NCBI GenBank assembly: GCA_921293015.1
Contig: OV121081.1
Coordinates: forward strand, 248,001-312,000
Reading direction: 5' to 3'
Source of the DNA: Phorcus lineatus
Lineage: Eukaryota > Mollusca > Gastropoda > Trochida > Trochidae
Length of the DNA stretch: 64,000 bases
Shown: positions 37,601 through 49,500 of the stretch, piece by piece
Layout of the letters: each line of letters opens with the position of its first letter
Position numbering within the stretch: position 1 is the stretch's first letter
The notes under the pieces: generated by a model
Seen by the model: only the letters and a program-made list of their open reading frames with translations
What the model was told of the DNA's origin: nothing
Database searches by the model: none
Position numbers and translations under genes: made by a program

Positions 37601-40600
37601 ACATCGACGTTATTTCTCTGCAGAAAGTCACGGGTCTCTCTGGCTGTGTGGGGTCTCGCATTGTTCTGTTGAATGATGACAACCTTTGGTTGATTCTGTA
37701 TGAAGGGTACCGCAACTTGCTGCAAAATATGTCCAACATACCCACGCGCATTGAGATTTCCTTGCACGATCACTAATCGGGTCTTCTGGTGTCCACAGAT
37801 CCCACCCGAAACCATAACACCACCTCCACCATATGTATGAACCTCTCTGATGCATGGTTGTGCCAAACGTTCCCCTGCCCGACAGTATACCCGTTCACTG
37901 CCACCAGCTCTGTAGAGAGTGAAACGACTTTCATCAATAAACAGAACTCGTTGCCATTGTCGCACTTACCATCTTTAAACTTGTCTTGCCCATCGAAGTT
38001 TGTTTTGGCGATGTCTGAGGGTCAAGACCATGCTGTAGAAGGGCGATAAGCCCTAATACCAGCAGCTCGCAATCTTAGGGTCACTGTGCGTCGACTTACA
38101 CGATGTCCCAGTGCTGTTTCCGCCGTAGCCGTCGCTGTTACAAACCTGTTCCTGAGATGAATTGTCCGGATGTAACGGTCTTCCCGGTCTGTAGTAGCCC
38201 GTGGCCGTCCACTTCTTGGCCTGTCGTGGGTACTACCAGTGTTTCGGTAACGTGAGAGCAGCCTAGAGATTGTTGCTGGCGTGCAGTTGAAGGTTCTTGA
38301 GAAGCTCCCATATCTCTCATTCCAATGTCTCGCTCTCTCTGTTTTTCAGCATTGTGATCTGTGATCGAACAGCGTGAATCGACCCGATTTATACCCCTCT
38401 GAAGCACGCGCATTTAATAAAATTTGAAAAAGTCCTGTTTTACCATTTTCTCGTGCTAATGATCACGTGACTTCATGCAGTGAAATCACGTGCATTTTGT
38501 AGTATTCCAACAAGACACACAATGTTTGTTTCCGTTATTGCAGTGAAATATAGATACTCAATAGTTCTACACAACGATTTGAAAACGTTATACTAACTTT
38601 TGCCCGTCAGTTTACAAATATTGCCCAGTGAAGTGTATCAAGTTAGACTCATCAGTCGCGTCTTCATCTCCAGCAGCTAAAACTTTTAGACATTCAGACA
38701 ATCAAGACGTTGACATCTGTTCTTCAGATTTCATCGTATATATTAGCACCTGTCCAACCTAGGTATGGATTGGAATATTTTTACTGGCACGTTAAAATCT
38801 AAAAATCTCTCTCATCCATAAGAAAGTAACTTGCCTGAAAGTAGCAGACTGAATAACCGAGAATGGGTAGGAAGAATAGAAGAAGTTTGCCCGCAGACAC
38901 CACTCCAGTTACGGTTTCATCTTCATAGCTACCCCCGTTCTTTCTCCTTGTGGCGTCAAAGAAGGAATGAGCTTTGCCTCTGCGTCTTGTTCCTTCAGCA
39001 ACAACCCCCAGGACCTGTTTGATGGCACTTTCTGTAGAGTAACGGTTAACGTCAAAATAAAGCCTGCCTGGAGAAGTTCAATATAATACGTATACATGTA
39101 GGAATCCTCAAAAATCAGTGATAAAAACCAAAATCCTGTCCTACTACCGCAACAGGTTTCACTTTTAAACAACATATAATTGTATTCTGATGTTTTGAGT
39201 TGTTCAAACGCACCGCTGCCTGGGAGCAGTTCATACCTCCTGGAGGCGTCATCTTGTAGAAATTCCGAAAGCAGACGAAAAGGATGAGAACGAGACTCAT
39301 GGTGAGGAGCGGCACGAGGTAGCCCCAAGTGAAACTCACGTTCTGCTGGATGTACGCGACTCCTGTGAAGGCGAACGTGCTGCCAAAATTGATGAACCAG
39401 TAGAACCTAGGGACATGTATAATAAATCATTCAACATAAATATTATATCCTAATTATAATTACCGATTGGAAACCCATTTTCATAACACAAATTGGGGAT
39501 AACTCGTGTACAGCTCGTGAACCGGGGAAATAAATGCTTTATCAGTAAACCAAGGAAGTCTGACATATCTTTAAATCATTAACGGATACGTATCGCAACC
39601 TCACTATTGAAGAAAAGAAAAGAAGCTGAAATGTTTTACTCGTTATAGAACATCTTAAAGGCTCGCGCAACAGAGCATAAGTTCATTAGAGGGACTAGCC
39701 GAGAGATTTATGATACACTGATAAATCTTCTCAAAGTTTCATAATGCACACAAGGGTAAGGCTTTGGTGATCAAATGCTAAGTAGTATCGATGATACTCA
39801 CGTTTTTCGTACTCTGTGTTTACAAAGTGTCGACTACAGTTCTTGGCTTGTAAAGTAATAAACTTTAATCTTTACATGTACCTCTTATATGTCCCTCTAA
39901 TTTGGCATGAAAAGCCGTCAAAATCTTGTCTTAAACTGTTAATAAGAGATAGTTTTACTTCTAAGCTCATGACTCATGACTAATGAGGATTTTTAATCTG
40001 GCCAAAGGCCACTCCCAAAAACCTATTTTCATCGTCTTCTCCAGAAGCAAGAGGCCTAATAAGCTGAAACTTTGTGTGCAGACTCCTTAGCTAATTGGGA
40101 TTCTGATTTATAGATTTGATGATAGTGTGACCTAATAAGGGCCACAGGCACCACGCCCTAAACACAGTTTTCCATTTTCTTTTCAAGAAAGAAAAGGTCT
40201 CGAAAGCTGAAAACTTGTGAACAGACTACTTAGCTGATGGGAATTTCATTTCATAGATTTGATGTTCCTGTGACCCCCTACTGATGGTCACAGAGACACA
40301 GACACAACGCCCTCATAACCCGTTTTCATTTTCTTAACGCCAAGAAAGCTATAAACCTTGTAAACTCACCTTAGCTGATGGGAATTCTAATGACATGGTG
40401 ACCCAATGAAATCCATAGAAGGGTCTCACTGACCACGCCCTAAAAACCTGTTTTTAAATTCTTCTAAAGAAACAAATGGCCTGAAAAGCTAAAATCATGT
40501 GTACAGAGTCCTCATCTGATGAGGATTATTATTAATGGATTTCGTGGTCCTGTGGCGGCGCATGTGGTGACCCTATGGACATTTAACAAATGAATAATAG

Positions 40601-43600
40601 ATAGCCTGATGAGGTACAGAGCCAAGGGCTCTTTTTAATGTTTTATTTTAAATACGTAACTGTAACATGTCTTTGCACAGCCTTACCAGTTGAAGAAGGA
40701 TCGTACAGCCGCCTCCCCGAAAGGCTTGAGTTGTTGAGCTCCGAACGGTCCGACTGTAGACTTGATTCCTCCTGTTCCCAGCGCTATGCACGTCAAACCA
40801 CACAGGTAAAATACAACGCGAGTCTCCTGCAAGAACAAATCAACCGAATATCAATCATAGTACCACACTGTGAAGTATCTAGCGGTCCTAAAGTAGCAAA
40901 GACTCAATATTCGCAACAGAACGACACAGAAAACATCAATAAAGGCACGTATCAGGAACTATACTGTGATACTGCACTCATACTAAACGCTTACTTCTCC
41001 CACACACTGTCACTGTCCGAATAGTGTACATTGTTGTGAGAGCATTAACATCTAGAAAGATCTTTGTAAGTATAAACTTGTGCCGACTTCTTTCCTGATT
41101 ATTAGAATAAGTCTCAACCACTGGTGCACGTGTAGAGGGTGCAGCTTCATCTTTGGTAATTCAAACGTTAACAAATTGCATTTAAGAGGCGTGTATTCGT
41201 AAAATGAAGAAACTAGAAGCATATCCGATCGTTGATCGAGTCCCTTATATGATAGGGGGTATCGGATATAACATGGTCAACACTTTGTAGCTGTTCAAAA
41301 TTTCAATATTTCATCATATCCTACTTAAGTTTTTGAGATAACCTTCAAGCCAATAAATATTCTCAAAAACCAGAACTGGTTACGGCAAAATACTTTTAAA
41401 CTTGTAAATATTTTCTCAGCATAGCCGAATGTATGTCCTGCTATAGCGATGAAAAATATTTCTGAAACAAAACGTAAATATAATCCTTCAAGAGCTTAGA
41501 CTTTAGATGAGGAAAACCTACAAAGCCTATTTGGAAGTCGATTGCGCAGTGAAAAAGGATTAGAGAAATTATAATACAATAACCGTCGACTGCAATATGC
41601 ACCTGTCCCCTGTTGTAGCAATACACCCCTTGTAACATGCACATCAATCATCATCATATTAGCATCGAAATTGCTCCAGCAGGAATGAGTCAACAGCAAA
41701 GTCCAACTCATTTCTAATATAATCGTAATACGACGTCTGAATTAGTCGATTCTTAAAGAACATTTTGAAATTAATGACAATAGAAATTACTGACGTCGTC
41801 AGCAACGCACGTCTATGACGTTCCCTAGTTAAGACCCGAAGATAGGAAAAATTAAAATTGGGTGACTCACTACGGCACAGAGGTCATTAGTTAGTGACAA
41901 TGTCACGAACCATTCAAGGACTACACAATACCAGTACCATCAATGTCAAAAATCGTCAGTAAAGATTTGATCCACCACGACATCCGATAAGACGTCGCCG
42001 AAAAGAATATCAAAATAACTCAAAATACTAGGGTTACAATAGATTTTCTCGCGACAACATAAGAATTTGGGTACGTGGCGACTTAATAATTGGTCCGAAG
42101 AATTCAGATACACTTGCTAAAGGGCCGTTTACGTGTCTGACGTCATCCACATGCGGAACTAAACCGTACAAACATAGTGGCAACCGAAAGGTGGTGGATC
42201 AGTCCTGTTTTCCACAGCTTTTGTTATGGCAAGAAGTAGCACATGAAGGTCATCCTATGCACGATGAATGCAGAGAAGTACGTCCATGACAACATTGAGA
42301 ACACTCTTCTGCCGCTTTCATACCAGTCCTCAAATAACATCTACCAGGATGACAACGCACACTCCCATCAGACTGGGAGTTCAATAAACTCAAGAGGCAG
42401 CACAACATCCAATCCTTCATTGACCAAGTGTAAAGCTCGTATCGGATGCGATTGGTTAGCGTTTTTCCCGGAGATATTAGCCCTTCACAATTATTCGAAG
42501 ACTCAGGCATTTGTCTCTTGTAAAGAAATTGAACGTCTGCCAATGCTGTTCCACTGTAAATTGTTGCTATCGAGTAGGAAACCTTGTCAAGAAGTGGTTC
42601 AGGCTCGTGCCGGGTACATACACTACTGATGATCCGGTTTCCAGAGGCAATATGGGCGTATTCTATTAAAGTGTGTTCTTTTGATGAAACCGTTTTTTGT
42701 TCATTCGACACACTTTTCAATTAATGGAATAAATGTTCTTCATTGTCACCAACAATCTCTGTTTTGTCTTTGAAGTAAGTCACAATTTCATTAAACATGT
42801 ATTCGCATGTCATTTAAGACACCACAACACCGCAGTATTTCCTTCAAATTTTACCATAATTATGCATGTATGTGCCAAATACATACACTCACTTTAAGCA
42901 TATGCTTATGCCATACAATACACATGCGCTTTCAGTGAAACATACTCTTTACCTATGGCTTGCACGCCACCTACCACACTGAGGAACACGCCACCTACCA
43001 CACTGAGGTCCAGGGAGGAGTTGTCGTCACTCTCTCTTCCGAAGATTCCGCTGTAATCCATGGCGGAGGCCGGGATCAAAACAAGTCCTGGAAGTGAACA
43101 ATTATCTCACGTAACTTTGCTTTATGTTAAACATGTTTTAAACAAAACCCTTTCACCGTCAAGCAAATCATATCATAATCATTTCACGTCAACAGTTACA
43201 TGGCATCACAATGTTATGACGTCATAGACATAACAACATCTAAATGCAATGACATCACCATGGGCGTAGCTACCTATACGCAATGTACTCATTTAATACA
43301 CTTTTTTTCTCCAAATTTCATAAAGAGAAAAAATAGAGACATGAAAAAACATAAACCCTACTTAAATCTTCTTCTGTATGTTTGATTCTAAATAGAAGCT
43401 GAACATGGGTACAAAAAGCGACATTATTGTAATGATTAAAATAGGGCAACCCACACGTGGTTAGCATTTTAGCCAATCAACGCTGTAGAATCACAAAATG
43501 TGGAGGAAAGACAATAAAATAATGCATAATACATGTACACACAGTCTTAACAGCCTACTCACTCGATTGGCGTTTTGGATTTCGCTCTTTTGAAAATATA

Positions 43601-46454
43601 TGTTGTAACCTCAGTCAAAGAAAGACGCTGTCTATGTGGCTGGAGTCAATTATGTCAAAATTTTAGTAATGATTTAATTTGAGAGTGAATTACTGACTAT
43701 TGTTGAATGTATAATCTTAACAAATGAAAAAATAGTCGTGATTTTATAAACGGACAAGTGCGTGCATCAGATGCTTAATAGTCAAACGTAATTTTGGAAA
43801 CTCATCAGAGGCGGACAGAAAAAAAACTTAGGTCAAAAATATTTTCATTGCTTGAATAACTAATGTTAAAAGGACGTGCGATTTTTCGCATCTGCAAAAA
43901 CATATGGCATTTTTAAATTTTAATTGAAAATTGATGATTAAAATATTTGGGGATGATCATTTGATATTTTCGAATTTATTTCACTATACTTGATATTTGG
44001 ATTCTTATCAACGTCAGGGCATATGGCACTGAATATTTATTTCCTCAAATAATTTCAAAACATCAATTGGACAATTCCATGTTTATGTACATTTTAATAG
44101 GTATTGAAAACAAGTTTTATTTCAATCAATGAAAGATTTTTATAACTAAAACATTTTTACACCATTTCTTTAGAAGCAAACTCACACAAATTTTCATCGT
44201 TTGAATAATTTTAAGTGACGTGACGCCATATAAAAAGATGCATAACTGCAATTCAATCCAAGAGGGTGTATTAAATAGACAGCATCTTAAATTGCCTTCA
44301 CATGGTTAATCAAGAGATGTTATTTTAATTCTAATGGCTTCATAACACCAGAACTGCTTGGAGGACCATAAAGCAAGAAACATCCTACCCTCTGGCTCAT
44401 GACTGAAATTACGTAGTCTTGTTTTCAAAATATAATTCTATCAAACCGCGCTAAAGTAAATCTAAATCATATTAACATTTCGTTTGTCAGTTTGAGGTAA
44501 AGTAGCCAGCGTTCCTTTTGCCCAAAGTTTACTTCGACAGTGCCAAGCTGTAATACCGTTTTTCAGGTACCAATTTTACAGCTTGGTGGACTGAATGCAA
44601 TATCGATGCAATACTACCCAAAGTTAGGTGCCTCGGGCGCTGCTCGAGCTCGATTGCTTACATTCATCAAACCCTAGCTACGCCCCGGATCACCGCAATG
44701 AAGTCTAAAGATAGGGCAGTTTTCAGGAATGTGAATATTTCTTTGATATGTAATATAACTCGTGTTGATATATTTAATATCAGAAGACAGGTGGGTGAGA
44801 TATGTACAGTGGAAAGGTGATCCCAAGTTTAAACATGTAACATTTGTTAACTACCTTGAATTGTACGTAAATTGACGGCAAAAGAAACTGTAGCACAATC
44901 AGCAGGCACACATCGAAAGATTCAACAAGAAGACGAGATGCATGTGGATTTTCATGGGTTTATTTCTTCTAAGTACTTTGACTAATCTGGCCGTCGATCT
45001 TTCTCGCCCGCTTCTCCTGGGCACCCTCACGTCGCCCAGCGCGTCCTTCTCACATGGCTGGTCGTGGCTGTCACCAGCCCATGGCCGGGTGCTGGCTGAG
45101 ACACAGCTCCTCAGTCCCGTGGCTGAGACTCAACCCTCTCTCCAGGTCGATGGCTGAGAATGAACTACCTTCTTAAGACAAACCTGGGTCTTATATACCC
45201 ACAGACTCAGTTGTCAACACAATGTGAATTGACAACAGCCTATGGATTATTTCTTAGGGATTACTTGGAGATGGGATTAGCAGTTTATAACATAGGTTTA
45301 ATAACAACTATGTTACAAAACTTTCTATTTTTTTAAAAGGAACCTCAAGAACCACAACTTCATAATTGAATACAATAGGAATAAATGTAACTGTAAAATA
45401 AGCAGTTCACAAGCAAGCATGAGTTGAACCACTGCAGGAACCACATCTCTGATAAAATGTGATACGTAATCTTGACTCTTTTTTTTAAATAGCTGTGATC
45501 TTGAATGACACCAACATCTGAATTGTACATTCTGCTGCGATATGTTTGTAAATATTGATGTACTTATTGTAAATGTGTGCATTTGGATATTGGCCGAAGG
45601 CCTGAAGTTCAATAAACTTCTTGGATCAATAGCAAATTTGCCTATCTCTGGCCTGGACGCATGCCAAAACACGTCTTCTGGCCGCATTTGTGTGTGTCTG
45701 ATAACGCCTGTTTGGTTATGCTTCCTTTCTGTAATGAGGTACTTGATCATCTCCCGTCTGATGAATGTGGCAAATTGTTCACCCAAAGCAGCGTACCAAT
45801 AAGTAGCAAGGTACAAGCCAGGTAGCGAGCTGGACATTGCATGACATTCATGGCGATAGCGTCTCAGCCTCCATCTGTAACGTTTACCTTCCCCTATTCA
45901 TTCTGCTGAAGTTAGTAGTGACAGTAGTAGTTTTAAAAAGCCCTCTTTTTCACATGAGACATTCGCGTATCCCATCTACATGTACATTATCGTTGATATG
46001 CTGATGACGACGCTCAAATTTTCCCTATGACAGAAGGATTTGAATGTGTGCAATCCAATTTTTACAGTTAAGTTGATGTAACTTTAGTTTCTGTAGCACG
46101 TCTTTATACCTCTAACAATATGATCTCATTTGGCAATCCCATTTCAAACCACTTGAACTACTTGCATGTGATGCATTGTGATGTCCCCCACCCCGACTTT
46201 CAATCCAAGCTTAATCTTATTTGACACATATTAACGAATTGTTTAGTTGTTTGTCATAAGGTCAAATTGTTTCCATTGAAACCATAAAATAAAACCAAAG
46301 TAATTGAAGTAGCAATAGGCACCACTTCAGAACTAGGTCTAACCACATACGAAGTATCATAGACTGATATTGGATATATTATTTGATATAGGCCTGAAAA
46401 GTTCCCAACCCCAAAATGCAGTAAGTTCATACTGTTCCACGAGAGCTAAAAAAG

Positions 46455-46534
<80 letters not shown>

Positions 46535-49500
46535 AATAACCAAAGTAGCAAAAGGCACTACTTTTCAACTAAGTCTAACCACATACCATGTTTCGTAAAC
46601 CCAAAACAAAAGCATATCGGAATCACAGAATTAAGGAGGGAGGCGAAAACATTATGCCTCCCACACAGCTTTGCAGTGGACATGAGGAATGGTTGATAAA
46701 TGGTTAATTGTGTCTTAATACTTATTACTTATTCTCTTATAAATGAAGAATATGAGTGAAAGTGTCTCACCAACGATGTAGATTAATGCGGAACCCAGTA
46801 TGGAGTTGTATCTCCCACACACCGAATCAGCGATGTGTCCTCCCACGAGAGGTAAAATCATCGCCGTTCCTGGAAGTGAAAGTTCGGTTTTATTTATCAT
46901 AAAAGTGTAAGAAATCATCACAGTGTTGTACAACTTGTAGCATAGATCGGGTCTCTTCTGACCCTGAAACAGTATATCTATAATGTCGGCCCACAGTTTC
47001 AACCAACAACTAACAAAACGAATATTAAACTTGTTGTAAACTGATAATGTTTAATAATTCAAAAAAGTGTTGGAATACGATGCGACCTCTTATAAATATG
47101 TTTAAAAACTAAATTAACAGAACTTAATAAGTAAGACTAAGACTTTTGAATTTCCTTATTTACTGGGGAAGCCTTGTAAGCTAGCCGAAATAGGAATGAT
47201 GTGTCCGTATTTACGAGTTCATTTTAAGATGTGGGTGTTTTTGTTAAACAGTCTCAATGAGTTTAGACTAGCTTTCTTTTGTTATGTTACATTGTTGCTG
47301 TATTTGAAATTTGATATTTCAAAATGCAGGGATCTTTCTGATTTCCTGACTGAGTCCTTGGGTACTCAAGGGGTAGGCCTGAATATTACACTGTCTGATA
47401 TCATTACGGCAATCTTGTGCGTAAATGACTTAAGTCAGAACATCTTGTGGATTTCAACAACCTTGTGTATCTGACCTACTCCAGGATATATGTTAATCAT
47501 AACGGCGTGTGCTATCTGATCTACTCAAGGATACATTGCTAATCATAACGGTCTGTGGTATCTGACCTACTCCAGGATACATTGTTAATCATAACGTCCT
47601 GTGGTATCTGACCTTCTCCAGGATACATTGTTAATCATAACGGTCTGTGGTATCTGACCTACTCCAGGATACATTGTTAATCATAACGGTCTATGGTATC
47701 TGACCTACTCGAGAATACATTGTTAATCATAACGGCCTGTAGTATCTGCTCTACTCCAGGATATATGTTAATCATAACGGCCTGTGGTATCTGATCTACT
47801 CGAGAATACATTGTTAATCATAACGGCCTGTAGTATCTGATCTACTCGAGAATACATTGTTAATCATAACGGCCTGTGGTATCTGATCTACTCGAGAATA
47901 CATTGTTAATCATAACGACCTGTAGTATCAGACCTTCTCCAGGATATATGTTAATCATAACAGTCTGTGGTATCTGACTTTCTCCAGCATACATTGTTAA
48001 TAATAAAGGCCTGTGGTATCTGACCTTCTCCAGGATACATTGTTAATCATAACGTCCTGTGGTATCTGACCTTCTCCAGGATACATTGCTAATCATAACG
48101 GCCTGTAGTATCTGACCTACTCCAGGATACATTGTTAATCATAACGGCCTGTGGTATCTGATCTACTCGAGAATACATTGTTTATCATAACGGCCTGTAG
48201 TATCTGACCTTCTCCAGGATACATTGTTAATCATAACGGCCTGTGGTATCTGACCTACTCAGGATATATGTTAATCATAACGGACTGTGGTATCTGACCT
48301 TCTCCAGGATACATTGTTAATCATAACGGCCTGTGGTGTCTGACCTACTCCAGGATACATTGTTAATCATAACGGCCTGTGGTATCTGATCTACTCGAGA
48401 ATACATTGTTAATCATAACGGCCTGTAGTATCTGACCTTCTCCAGGATACATTGTTAATCATAACGGCCTGTGGTATCTGACCTACTCAGGATATATGTT
48501 AATCATAACGGACTGTGGTATCTGACCTTCTCCAGGATACATTGTTAATCATAACAGCCTGTGGTATCTGACCTTCTCCAGCATACATTGTTAATCATAA
48601 CGTCCTCTGGTATCTGACCTACTCAGGATATATGTTAATCATAACGGACTGTGGTATCTGACCTTCTCCAGGATACATTGTTAATCATAACGGCCTGTGG
48701 TGTCTGACCTACTCCAGGATACATTGTTAATCATAACGGCCTGTGGTATCTGACCTTTTCCAGGATATATGTTAATCATAACAGCCTGTGGTATCTGACC
48801 TTCTCCAGCAAACATTGTTAATCATAACGTCCTCTGGTATCTGACCGTCTCCAGGATACATTGCTAATCATAACGGCCTGTGGTATCTGACCTACTCCAG
48901 GATATATGTTAATCATAACAGCCTGTGGTATCTGACTTTCTCCAGGATACATTGTTAATCATAACGGCCTGTGGTATCTGACCTTCTCCAGGATACATTG
49001 TTAATCATAACGGCCTGTGGTATCTGACCTACTCCAGGATACATTGTTTATCATAACGGCCTATGGTATCTGACCGTCTCCAGGATACATTGTTAATCAT
49101 AACGGCCTGTGGTATCTGATCTACTCGAGAATACATTGTTAATCATAACGGCCTGTAGTATCTGATCTATTTGAGAATACATTGTTAATCATAACAGCCT
49201 GTGGTATCTGACCTACTCGAGAATACATTGTTAATCATAACGGCCTGTGGTATTTGATCTACTCCAGGATACATTGTTAATCATAACGGTCTGTGGTATC
49301 TGACCTACTCCAGGATACATTGTTAATCATAAAGGTCTGTGGTATCTGACCTACTCCAGGATACATTGTTAATCATAACGGCCTGTGGTATCTGACCTAC
49401 TCCAGGATACATTGTTAATCATAACAGCCTGTAGTATCTGATCTACTCCAGGATATATGTTAATCATAACGGCCTGTGGTATCTGATCTACTCGAGAATA

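Noticed and set aside
38138..38413. 91-codon minus-strand ORF as a separate gene
   Set aside because: Only its start overlaps the N-terminal region of the Tc1-like transposase. The rest is a frameshifted reading of its HTH domains.
42250..42720. Minus-strand ORF of 156 codons
   Set aside because: It is largely antisense to the Tc1-like fragment at 42180-42440, with no recognised domain and no splice-bounded exon structure.
44942..45157. 71-codon plus-strand ORF with a signal-peptide-like start
   Set aside because: It lies entirely within the solo LTR, antisense to the LTR's own promoter layout, and has no homologue that I recognise.
46357..46696. Tyr/Ile repeat ORFs on both strands
   Set aside because: Translations of the (TA)n microsatellite.
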